Origin: Thermoplasmata archaeon
GTDB taxonomy: Archaea > Thermoplasmatota > Thermoplasmata > Lutacidiplasmatales > UBA184
DNA length: 7,453 nucleotides
NCBI GenBank assembly: GCA_030044475.1
Contig: JASHVP010000200.1
Coordinates: forward strand, 1-7,453
Direction: 5' to 3'
The translations under genes were made by a program, and so were the position numbers. Shown piece by piece: positions 1 to 5,312 of this stretch; the stretch's first letter is position 1, and every line of letters starts with the position of its first letter. A model generated the notes under the pieces. It was not told the origin of the DNA. It did not search any database and was given only the letters and a program-made list of their open reading frames with translations.

Positions 1-2
1 GG

Positions 3-1472
3 TCGGGGCCCGTCTCCTGCACCGTCCCGGCCAACCAGCTCTCGGCGGGTTCGACCTACGCCTTCGAGCTGCAGGTCTCCGACAGCGCGACCCCGACGGA
101 GACGGCGACCTCGGGACCGTCGACGCCGGTGGCCGTCGCGACCCCCCTGGCGGTCTCGGCGCTGACGACGAGCGCGACGTCCCTCGACAAGAACCAGGCG
201 TTCACCGTCAGCGGGACGATCCCGACCTCGGGCACTCCGGACTACACTTGGCTGTGGCTGGTCTCGATGAACGGGGGCTCGTACCAGCTCGCGACGGTCT
301 GCCCGGTCGTCACGGGCGGGCCCACGGGGGGCGGTGGGACCGTGACCTGCTCGGTGCCGGCGAGCCAGCTCGGGGTCGGCGACACGTACCAGTTCGTGCT
401 CGAGGTCACGGACAGCGCGACCTCTCCGGAGGTCGCTGCGTCGGCCGCCTCGACCGCCCTCGTCGTCTCCGCTGCGCTCACGGCGCCGAAGCCTCCCACC
501 GTCGACTTCCCGTCGCTCGACGCGAACCAGATCCTCACGGTGACCGGGAAGCTCCCGACCACGGGGACTCCGACGTACGCGTGGAAGTGGCTCGTCTCGG
601 TCAACAGCGCGGCGTTCGTCACCGCGACGGCCTGCACCGCGCCGATGGGCACGGGCGGGGCGGCGGGCGCGACCGTCACCTGCACGATCCCGAAGAGCAC
701 GCTGACGGCCGGGGACTACTACAACTTCGAGCTGCAGGTCACGGATAGCGCGACCCACGCGCAGACCAAGACGTCGGGGACCACCGTCGAGACGGTGACG
801 GTCGCCTCGGGGCTCACGGCGGCCGCGCGCCCGACGGCGAGCGCGACGACCCTGGACGTCAACCAGACGCTGACCGTGTCCGACGACCTCCCGACGACGG
901 GAACGGCGCCGTACGCGTGGACGTGGACGGTCTCCCTGGACGGCGGCGCGTACGCGACCTCGACGCTCTGTTCGGCGAACTCGGGCACCGGCTCCGCCGG
1001 GGCGCCCGTCGCGTGCGTCGTGACCGGGGGCACCCTCACGGTCGGCGACCACTACGTCTTCAAGCTCGAGGTGAAGGACAGCGCGACGCTGAAGGAGACG
1101 GAGACGTCGACCGCGTCCGCCGAGGTGACCGTGCACTCCGCCCTGACGGCCCCGAAGGCGCCGACCGTTGCGTACACGCACCTCGCGGTCGCCCAGACGG
1201 AGACCGTGACCGCGAAGATCCCGAGCACCGGGTCGACGCCGTACGGCTGGACCTGGCTGGTCTCGGTGAACGGCGGGGCGTTCACGACCGCGGGCGTCTG
1301 CACGACCAACTCCGGCACCGGAGCGCTCGCCGGGGCGACGATCACCTGCACGATCCTCGGGCACACGCTGACCTCGGGCGACACGTACGCGTTCAAGCTG
1401 CTGGTCCAGGACAGCGCCACGCAGCCGGAGACCGTGGCCTCGGCGGCCTCGAAGACCGTCTCGGTCTCGTAA
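3..1472 (+). CDS. Surface/secreted Ig-like repeat protein, C-terminal part (5' end outside window)
   Basis: The frame is open from the first bases of the window to the TAA at 1470-1472, giving 489 visible residues and no N-terminus, so the gene is 5'-truncated by the window. A GTG at 129 lies inside a repeat and is not a credible start. The protein is low in charge, rich in Thr, Ser, Ala, Gly and Val, and built from homologous units with the pattern LTAPKxPT...LDxNQTLTVT...LPTTGTxxYAWxWLVSVNGGA..., a Cys, a Gly-rich loop, a second Cys, then LTxGDxYxFxLEVxDSAT. This beta-rich pattern resembles Ig-like/PKD-type adhesin or S-layer-associated repeats common in exported proteins of Thermoplasmatota-like archaea (family comparison from memory). 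The frame ends at SKTVSVS with no transmembrane helix or sorting motif, so any membrane anchor must be N-terminal or absent. The role is inferred to be extracellular attachment or envelope structure. No enzymatic motif was seen. Confidence 0.85.
   Translation, partial: SGPVSCTVPANQLSAGSTYAFELQVSDSATPTETATSGPSTPVAVATPLAVSALTTSATSLDKNQAFTVSGTIPTSGTPDYTWLWLVSMNGGSYQLATVCPVVTGGPTGGGGTVTCSVPASQLGVGDTYQFVLEVTDSATSPEVAASAASTALVVSAALTAPKPPTVDFPSLDANQILTVTGKLPTTGTPTYAWKWLVSVNSAAFVTATACTAPMGTGGAAGATVTCTIPKSTLTAGDYYNFELQVTDSATHAQTKTSGTTVETVTVASGLTAAARPTASATTLDVNQTLTVSDDLPTTGTAPYAWTWTVSLDGGAYATSTLCSANSGTGSAGAPVACVVTGGTLTVGDHYVFKLEVKDSATLKETETSTASAEVTVHSALTAPKAPTVAYTHLAVAQTETVTAKIPSTGSTPYGWTWLVSVNGGAFTTAGVCTTNSGTGALAGATITCTILGHTLTSGDTYAFKLLVQDSATQPETVASAASKTVSVS
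162..1469 (+). repeat. Four complete tandem Ig-like protein repeats plus a partial one upstream
   Basis: Aligned on the LT that opens each unit, repeats run at about 162-476, 477-812, 813-1142 and 1143-1469. A partial fifth copy occupies 3-161. Unit lengths are about 105, 112, 110 and 109 residues. Each full unit has two cysteines 15-16 residues apart on either side of a Gly-rich loop, for example C-PVVTGGPTGGGGTVT-C in the first. The WLWLVS/WKWLVS/WTWTVS/WTWLVS strand and the DSAT turn occur in every copy. The copies have diverged at DNA level, so they look like old domain duplications and not recent copying. Confidence 0.85.
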
Positions 1473-1504
1473 CCCCTTCGGGGGAGCCCCCGCGGGGGCT
1501 CCCC
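1473..1504 (+). terminator. Perfect 24-bp palindrome after the repeat protein, candidate terminator or 3' hairpin
   Basis: Immediately after the TAA lies a perfect palindrome at 1481-1504. Its 10-nt left arm GGGGAGCCCC, a CGCG centre and the complementary right arm can fold into a 10-bp stem with a 4-nt loop. The preceding CCCC-TTCG-GGGG (1473-1484) can form a competing small hairpin with a UUCG tetraloop using the same G run. No T-tract follows, so it does not look like a typical archaeal U-rich terminator. It may act as a 3'-end stabiliser or block to read-through. Confidence 0.45.
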
Positions 1505-1561
1505 GACCTCTCGCCCGGGCGGCCCGCCACCGCCATCTGACGGCTCGGCCTCCCCCCGGAG

Positions 1562-2587
1562 ATGGCCTCCCGGCGCGCCCTCGTCCGCGATCTGCTCCGG
1601 TCCCCCGAGCCGGCGATCCGCTGGAGGACCCGGGTCCGGGTACGGGGGGAGTCCCCGTCGTCGCCGGAGGTCCGACGGCTGGCCGAGCAGATCCGCCGGT
1701 CCGAGGTCGCCGCGGCCCTCCTGGCCCGCCGGACGGCCGTCCACCGACCCCATGCGTTCGGCGGCGTCTACCGGTACTACCAGGGCTGCCACTGGGCTCT
1801 CGCGGCCCTGGCGGACCTCGGCTACCCTCCCCACGACCCGCTCCTCGCCCCGTGGATCGATCGCGCCCTGTCGATGTGGACCCAGCCCCGGTTCCAGCGT
1901 ACCGCGACGCCCCCCTCCGAGGGGGAGCGGGTCGACGAGCGGACGGGGGTCACGCGGCTACGGGGGCGGTACCGGCGGTGCGCCTCCCAGCAGGGATACG
2001 CGCTCTACTACGCCGTGCGCCTCGGGCCGGACGACCCTCGGTGGGCCGTGCTGGCCCGGATGCTGGAGCGCTGGCAGTGGCCCGACGGGGGCTGGAACTG
2101 CGATCGGACCCCCTCCGCCGACTCGTCGTCGTTCATGGAGACGCTCACGCCGATGCGAGGGCTCGCCGCCTACGCCGCTCGGACCGGCTCGCGACCGGCG
2201 CGGGTCGCGGCGGACCGGGCCGCGGAAGTGTTCCTGTCCCGACACCTGTTCCGTCGCCGGTCGAACGGGAAGGTCATGCGACCGTCGTTCCTTCGGCTGC
2301 ATTACCCGCTCTACTGGCACTACGACGTGCTGGGAGGACTGAAGGGAATGGTCGAGGCCGGCCGGATCGCCGACCCTCGGTGCGGCCCGGCGCTCGACTG
2401 GCTCGAGGACCACGAACTGCCCCGGGGCGGGTGGGCGGCCGACGAGCGGTACGGACATTACTCCGCCCACTACGAATCGGGGGCCGACTCCGCGGACTGG
2501 GGAGCGCCGGATCCGGGCCGCCGGAACGACTGGGTGACCACGGACGCTCTGCAGGTCCTCGCGGCGGCCGGACGCTTGGCCGGATAG
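1562..2587 (+). CDS. Squalene-cyclase/prenyltransferase-like alpha-barrel protein, function unknown
   Basis: A 341-residue protein. The start is ATG at 1562, with GGAG directly abutting it, too close for a normal Shine-Dalgarno; the N-terminus LVRDLLRSPEPAIRWRTRVRV fits the start region of this family, so translation may be leaderless or SD-independent. It carries repeat motifs typical of the terpenoid-cyclase/prenyltransferase alpha-alpha toroid: WQWPDGGWNCD at residues 171-181 and LPRGGWAAD at 286-294, similar to QW repeats. Further conserved-looking blocks are YYQGCHWALAALADLGYP near 72-89 and FLRLHYPLYWHYDVLGGL near 243-260. At 341 residues it is about half the length of a true squalene-hopene cyclase, and no DXDD protonation motif is visible, so a cyclase reaction is not supported. 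It resembles uncharacterised single-barrel relatives found in archaea and bacteria (recalled). Its downstream neighbours are convergent, so it is probably transcribed alone. Confidence 0.75.
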   Translation: MASRRALVRDLLRSPEPAIRWRTRVRVRGESPSSPEVRRLAEQIRRSEVAAALLARRTAVHRPHAFGGVYRYYQGCHWALAALADLGYPPHDPLLAPWIDRALSMWTQPRFQRTATPPSEGERVDERTGVTRLRGRYRRCASQQGYALYYAVRLGPDDPRWAVLARMLERWQWPDGGWNCDRTPSADSSSFMETLTPMRGLAAYAARTGSRPARVAADRAAEVFLSRHLFRRRSNGKVMRPSFLRLHYPLYWHYDVLGGLKGMVEAGRIADPRCGPALDWLEDHELPRGGWAADERYGHYSAHYESGADSADWGAPDPGRRNDWVTTDALQVLAAAGRLAG

Positions 2588-2620
2588 GCCGAACCCCCCC
2601 TTCGCCCCGGGCCACCGACC

Positions 2621-2634
2621 GGGCGGAGCCGCCC
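2621..2634. terminator. Short GC hairpin between convergent genes
   Basis: GGGCG-GAGC-CGCCC forms a 5-bp stem with a 4-nt loop in the 117-nt gap between the cyclase-like gene and the HEPN gene. Its position between convergent 3' ends suits a bidirectional terminator. In DNA this GC-rich such hairpins arise easily by chance, and no T-tract accompanies it. Nothing else was recognised in the gap. Confidence 0.2.
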
Positions 2635-2704
2635 AGGGACCGGGCGACGTTGCGGCAGGTCCGTCCGCCGGATCGCCGCGTCGGCGAGGCGTCGAGGGGC
2701 TCCC

Positions 2705-3172
2705 TCACCGCGCCGCGGGGCGGTGCGCTCGCGTCCCGGGCCGGGCGCGCGAGGCGGTCCCGAGCTGGCGTTGGACGAGCGAGACCAGATCTCGACTCTC
2801 GGTCAAGTACCGCCGTGCCTCCGCGGCGTCGCGGAACAGGTCGCTCGCCGGGCGGCCTCCTTGCTCGTCGCCGTACATCGCGAGGGCCCGTCGGTCGGCG
2901 AGCTCGGCCGAGAGCCGGACGATCTGGGGAAGTCGTCGTCGAATCACCTGGGGAAGGGTCGGCGCCACGATCGAGAGCACCGGGCCGACGTCGTGACGCT
3001 TTGGCACTTCGACCGCCATCGCCCGCAGGAGCGCCTTCAACGACAGCTCCACCGCCTCCTGACCGAATCGTATCGTGTCCGGCCACCGCCGCTCGCGGAA
3101 GGCGCGCTGGGCGTCTCGGAGCCGCGACTCTGCGCGGCCCAGCTGGTCTTCGGCCAAACGGGAGAGGTTCAC
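2705..3172 (-). CDS. HEPN-domain protein, partner of the adjacent nucleotidyltransferase
   Basis: The start chosen is the GTG at 3172-3170, whose GTGA overlaps the TGA stop (3171-3169) of the upstream nucleotidyltransferase, giving 155 residues (MNLSRLAEDQLGRAESRLRD...). The frame stays open further upstream, but that stretch runs antisense-free inside the neighbour gene and is not needed. The protein is all-helical and matches the HEPN (PF05168-like) pattern: an N-terminal helix with a WPDTIRFGQEAVELSLKALLRA segment around 30-51, then EVPKRHDVGPVL around 55-66, and a C-terminal helix with MYGDE (99-103) followed by DAAEARRYL. HEPN proteins bind nucleotides or act as RNases, and many pair with minimal nucleotidyltransferases. 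The R-x4-6-H RNase motif of HepT-type toxins is not seen: the only histidines are H60 and H150, and neither has Arg 5-7 residues before it. Toxin RNase activity is therefore doubtful. Four-base overlap implies translational coupling. Confidence 0.8.
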   Translation of the reverse strand: MNLSRLAEDQLGRAESRLRDAQRAFRERRWPDTIRFGQEAVELSLKALLRAMAVEVPKRHDVGPVLSIVAPTLPQVIRRRLPQIVRLSAELADRRALAMYGDEQGGRPASDLFRDAAEARRYLTESRDLVSLVQRQLGTASRARPGTRAHRPAAR

Positions 3173-3903
3173 AGCTCCTCGATCTCCCCCAGTCGGGCTC
3201 CGGGACTCAGTTGCCAGAACGGGATTCCATCGCTCGGCACGATGCGACGGGCCCCCCGGGCGCGCAATTTCCTCGACACCCGGTCCAACGTTTCGCGAAC
3301 GACCCACGATGGGTCGAACAGGATTACGGCGTCCTGAGTCATGTCGAGGAGGATCGTCGGTTCCTCGCGCAGCTCCTCCGCGGTCAACGGCACGAACTGG
3401 GCCTCGTGCCAGGCGCGCGGTCCGGGACCCACCGGAATCGGCGGCGCGGGAAGGTCCCGCCGAAGTGCCCGCAGCTCGTCGAGGCGGTCCCCCGCTCGCG
3501 CCGGCAACGGGTCAGCGACCACGAGGAGGTCGACGTCGCTCTCGGCCGTGTGAGTCCCCCGCGCCGTGGAGCCGAACACGGCGATCCCCCGGAGTCGCGC
3601 GCCATAGACCTGCAGCACGCCGGCGGTCGCGCCGACGAGCGTCGGATAGAACGTCTCCGCGCGGAACCTCCGCAACGGGTCAGGCTCTGGCCGGTCCGCC
3701 GCCCACCGGGCATCGAGGGCGACGTAGGACCCGCGCGCAACTCGGGCCAACCACCCGGCCCGATCCAATCGGGAGAGGATCAGCCGAATCTCGGTCCGTG
3801 CTCCGGGAAGCGCCGCCGCGGCGTCGGCGAGGGTGAACTCGCGCCACCGGAACGCCCCCTGGAGGCGAAAGAACGAGCGTGCGAGGGAGGCACCCACCCA
3901 CAT
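3169..3903 (-). CDS. Winged-helix plus minimal nucleotidyltransferase (MNT) domain protein
   Basis: A 244-residue protein starting at the ATG 3903-3901. GGAG on the minus strand (3913-3910) sits 6 nt before it, which favours it over the in-frame TTG at 3909. Residues about 1-75 look like a winged-helix DNA-binding region (FTLADAAAALPGARTEIRLI, then a GWLARVARGSYVAL wing). Residues about 105-135 carry the polymerase-beta nucleotidyltransferase signature GSTARGTHTAESDVDLLVV, with the GS pair at 111-112 and the metal-binding aspartates at 123 and 125. The tail TILLDMTQDAVILFDPSWVV...IPFWQLSPGARLGEIEEL resembles a tail seen in archaeal MNT proteins (recalled). MNT proteins transfer NMP from NTP to a partner; AMPylation of HEPN partners is known for type VII toxin-antitoxins. 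Here the overlapping downstream HEPN gene is the obvious partner. The fused DNA-binding domain suggests possible autoregulation through the upstream inverted repeat; this is inference. Confidence 0.85.
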   Translation of the reverse strand: MWVGASLARSFFRLQGAFRWREFTLADAAAALPGARTEIRLILSRLDRAGWLARVARGSYVALDARWAADRPEPDPLRRFRAETFYPTLVGATAGVLQVYGARLRGIAVFGSTARGTHTAESDVDLLVVADPLPARAGDRLDELRALRRDLPAPPIPVGPGPRAWHEAQFVPLTAEELREEPTILLDMTQDAVILFDPSWVVRETLDRVSRKLRARGARRIVPSDGIPFWQLSPGARLGEIEEL

Positions 3904-3919
3904 CACCAACTCCGACGAT

Positions 3920-3942
3920 GTATCTAATTCAGATACTTTAGT
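3920..3942 (-). promoter_or_regulatory. AT-rich inverted repeat and TATA-like element upstream of the MNT-HEPN operon
   Basis: The inverted repeat GTATCT-AATTC-AGATAC (3920-3936, plus strand) is a 17-bp near-perfect palindrome, with one mismatched pair in the centre, in an otherwise very GC-rich region. It lies 17 nt upstream of the chosen MNT start. On the minus strand it is immediately preceded by CTAAAG (3942-3937), so the combined CTAAAGTAT stretch is the best TATA-like element for a minus-strand transcript starting shortly before the ribosome binding site. An operator overlapping a promoter is the natural reading, but no factor is known. Confidence 0.5.
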
Positions 3943-3973
3943 TGAGAGGGGCGCGTCCGGCCCGCGTAACGCC

Positions 3974-3991
3974 CCGGCGGTTGCCCGCCGG
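3974..3991 (-). terminator. GCAA-loop hairpin just downstream of RNase P RNA
   Basis: On the minus strand CCGGCGG-GCAA-CCGCCGG forms a perfect 7-bp stem capped by a GNRA tetraloop, starting 4 nt beyond the predicted 3' end of the RNase P RNA. It may be a terminator, a 3' stability or processing element, or an appendage of the RNA. There is no T-run directly after it. Confidence 0.4.
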
Positions 3992-3995
3992 AGCG

Positions 3996-4307
3996 GCCAG
4001 GTCGTGGTAGTAAGCCGCGTTCTGTTTCAGGCAGCATTCGACTGCGCGCTCTCCTCGGCGGTCGGGGAACCTCCTCCTCCCGCCGGTCAGGGCTTGCTTC
4101 CGGGGAGTCGGCCGTTTCACCAGCTCCCGGTGGAGCCTCCGGGGCGGCCCCTTCACCGTCCCACCGGGCTGTGTCGTTTCTGCTCCGGAGCTCGGACTCT
4201 CGCCCGTCGGGTTCCCACCCGACCCCGCGGTTCCCGAAGCGCGGACTTTCCTCAGCGGCCGGTCGTTGCCGACGCGGACCACCGTCAGCTGCCCTCCACC
4301 TCCTGGC
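3996..4307 (-). ncRNA. rnpB: RNase P RNA (archaeal)
   Basis: This is the catalytic RNA that removes 5' leaders from pre-tRNAs. On the minus strand the universally conserved GAGGAAAGTCC (CR I) is at 4253-4243 and ACAGAACGCGGCTTAC (CR V) is at 4025-4010. These two pair as the P4 helix: AAG-U-CCGCG (4248-4240) with CGCGGCTT (4019-4012), including the conserved bulged U. The ends form P1: GCCAGG plus GTGG at the 5' end pairs with CCAC plus CCTGGC at the 3' end across a small AG/GA internal loop, fixing the RNA at about 312 nt, normal for archaeal RNase P RNA. The interior GTGAAACGGCC and GGAAGCAAGCCC blocks look like the conserved specificity-side elements. The true 5' and 3' ends may differ by a few nt. 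The AT-containing TCTATAG box lies about 26 nt upstream. Confidence 0.95.
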
Positions 4308-4330
4308 ACGGCGGCCGAGGCGGGGCGTGG

Positions 4331-4336
4331 CTATAG
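4331..4336. promoter_or_regulatory. Palindromic CTATAG TATA-like box between rnpB and the HisA-like gene
   Basis: CTATAG is the only AT-rich hexamer in the divergent gap. Measured from its centre, the predicted 5' end of RNase P RNA (4307) is about 26 nt away on the minus strand, the standard archaeal TATA-to-start distance. In the plus direction the same distance falls near 4360, next to GGAGG (4359-4363) and 16 nt before the GTG start at 4376. Because the hexamer is self-complementary it could serve both directions; the rnpB assignment is the firmer one. Confidence 0.6.
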
Positions 4337-4375
4337 ACGTTCCGGCGGCGCTCGCCCCGGAGGACCGCGTCGGGC

Positions 4376-5149
4376 GTGGCCCGGGCGGAGCGCAAACTCG
4401 AAATCCTCCCCCGCGTCGGTTCGCTCGTGGGCGCCACCCCCGAGAGCGGGAGCACCTCGGCCGGCGTCGCCGGCGCCAAGCTCCCGACCCTCGTACCGGC
4501 GCTCCTCTTGCGCCGCGGCCACGTCTGCCTCCCGGGGGAGGACGGTCCGGTCGAGGCGAAGCGGCCGCCCGGCGTGCCGTTCGACCCGTTCGACGTCGTC
4601 GATCGCCTGGCGGAGCAGTACCGGACCATCTACCTGGTCGACCTCGATGGGATCGAGCGCGGGGAGCCGCAGCTCGAGTACCTCCAGGAGTTCGCCCGCG
4701 ACGTGCGCCTCTGGGTGGATGCCGGGGTCCGGGCCGCCGACCAGGCCATCGACATCCTGATCACCGGCGCGCGCCGCGTCGTGCTCTCGACGTCGGAGCT
4801 GCGCGGCCCGCGGGAGCTCAAGCGGGCGTGGAAGCTGTCGACGGAGTTCGCGTTCGAGGTCCCGATCGACCCCGTGGGCCGCGCGATCGGGTCCCCCGAA
4901 TGGGGCACGACGGACCCGGCCGAGCTGGTCCGCACGGCTCGGGAGGTCGGGGTCACGGACGTCGTGCTCTCGCCCCGGGAGACCGACCCGAACTGGGACG
5001 TCATCCGCCCGATCGCGGCCGGCGGCCCGACCTGGGTCGACGGGACGTTCCAGGCCGCGCAGCTCCCGCGGCTCGCGGAGTCCGGCGCCGCGGGCGGCAT
5101 CTTCCACATCACCGACCTTCTCGCGGAGTGGGGCCGCGAGGGGGAGTGA
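4376..5149 (+). CDS. HisA/HisF-related TIM-barrel protein, probably not HisA itself
   Basis: A 257-residue protein from GTG at 4376, with GGAGG 12 nt upstream. The recognisable barrel begins only at residue 38 (TLVPALLLRRGHVCLPG), so an in-frame GTG at 4427 is an alternative start. By eye it aligns with ProFAR isomerase: VPALLLRRG against IPALDLIDG, LVDLDGIERG (87-96) against LVDLTGA, DAGVR (115-119) against GGGVR, and GARRVVLSTSEL (131-142) against GVARVVVGSTAV. The first catalytic Asp of HisA is replaced by Leu at the third L of PALLL, and the phosphate-binding GGG is DAG. Histidine-pathway isomerase activity is therefore unlikely. It fits the archaeal and methylotroph group of HisA-related proteins of unknown function (COG1411-like, recalled), some of which sit near C1-cofactor genes. 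It diverges from rnpB, and a C/D sRNA begins 16 nt after its stop, so the sRNA may be processed from its transcript. Confidence 0.8.
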   Translation: MARAERKLEILPRVGSLVGATPESGSTSAGVAGAKLPTLVPALLLRRGHVCLPGEDGPVEAKRPPGVPFDPFDVVDRLAEQYRTIYLVDLDGIERGEPQLEYLQEFARDVRLWVDAGVRAADQAIDILITGARRVVLSTSELRGPRELKRAWKLSTEFAFEVPIDPVGRAIGSPEWGTTDPAELVRTAREVGVTDVVLSPRETDPNWDVIRPIAAGGPTWVDGTFQAAQLPRLAESGAAGGIFHITDLLAEWGREGE

Positions 5150-5165
5150 CCGATCGCTTCGGGTC

Positions 5166-5236
5166 CGCTCCGCGCGATGATGAGAACAAGAACCAGCTGA
5201 CGCATGATGACTGATGGGCGAGCTGAGCGCGGAGCG
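5166..5236 (+). ncRNA. Box C/D guide sRNA with 10-bp terminal stem
   Basis: All four boxes of an archaeal C/D sRNA occur in order: C ATGATGA (5177-5183), D' CTGA (5197-5200), C' ATGATGA (5204-5210) and D CTGA (5223-5226). The guides are 13 nt (5184-5196, GAACAAGAACCAG) and 12 nt (5211-5222, CTGATGGGCGAG), the usual archaeal size, with a 3-nt D'-C' spacer. CGCTCCGCGC (5166-5175) is perfectly complementary to GCGCGGAGCG (5227-5236), giving a 10-bp stem abutting box D. With G5176 this leaves the 3-nt bulge expected of a kink-turn bound by L7Ae. The RNA would guide fibrillarin 2'-O-methylation. By the fifth-nucleotide rule the modified bases would be U in CUGG[U]UCUUGUUC and C in CUCG[C]CCAUCAG. 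I could not assign targets from memory. No separate promoter is evident. Confidence 0.92.
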
Positions 5237-5266
5237 CCCGTCCGGCGGCCGGCGTCCGTCCCGGCC

Positions 5267-5310
5267 GATAGGTTTTAGCGGCGACGAAGGTCGGGAAGCC
5301 GCGGAGGAGG
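5267..5310 (+). promoter_or_regulatory. Probable thrS promoter and ribosome binding site
   Basis: GATAGGTTTTAGC (5267-5279) is the only AT-rich run between the sRNA and the synthetase. A TATA centre at TTTTAG (5273-5278) predicts transcription starting near 5301. GGAGGAGG (5303-5310) follows, leaving 2-5 nt before the GTG at 5313. This arrangement gives a very short leader and decides the start in favour of that GTG. Confidence 0.55.
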
Positions 5311-5312
5311 CG

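Noticed and set aside
162..1469. Tandem repeats considered as CRISPR or DNA satellite
   Set aside because: The units are about 320-335 bp, diverged at DNA level and stay in one reading frame, so they are protein domains.
2588..2704. Possible tRNA or small RNA between convergent genes
   Set aside because: No T-loop GGTTCGA-like sequence, acceptor stem or anticodon arm could be found; only one short GC hairpin is present.
2705..3307. Longer HEPN start at 3307
   Set aside because: The extra 45 residues overlap the MNT gene and lack HEPN character; the GTGA overlap start at 3172 is far more natural.
1852..3927. Very long plus-strand open frame (691 residues) across the cyclase-like gene and the MNT-HEPN operon
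   Set aside because: It is Arg/Pro/Gly-rich low-complexity translation with no family signature, out of frame with the cyclase-like gene and antisense to the clearly recognisable MNT and HEPN proteins.
3938..4309. Minus-strand open frame of 123 residues covering the RNase P gene
   Set aside because: It is the translation of the structured RNA itself; the conserved RNA motifs and helices explain the region.
4171..5214. Plus-strand open frame overlapping RNase P RNA and the HisA-like gene
   Set aside because: It is a shadow frame, Arg/Pro-rich, antisense to a conserved RNA at its start and out of frame with the recognisable TIM-barrel protein.
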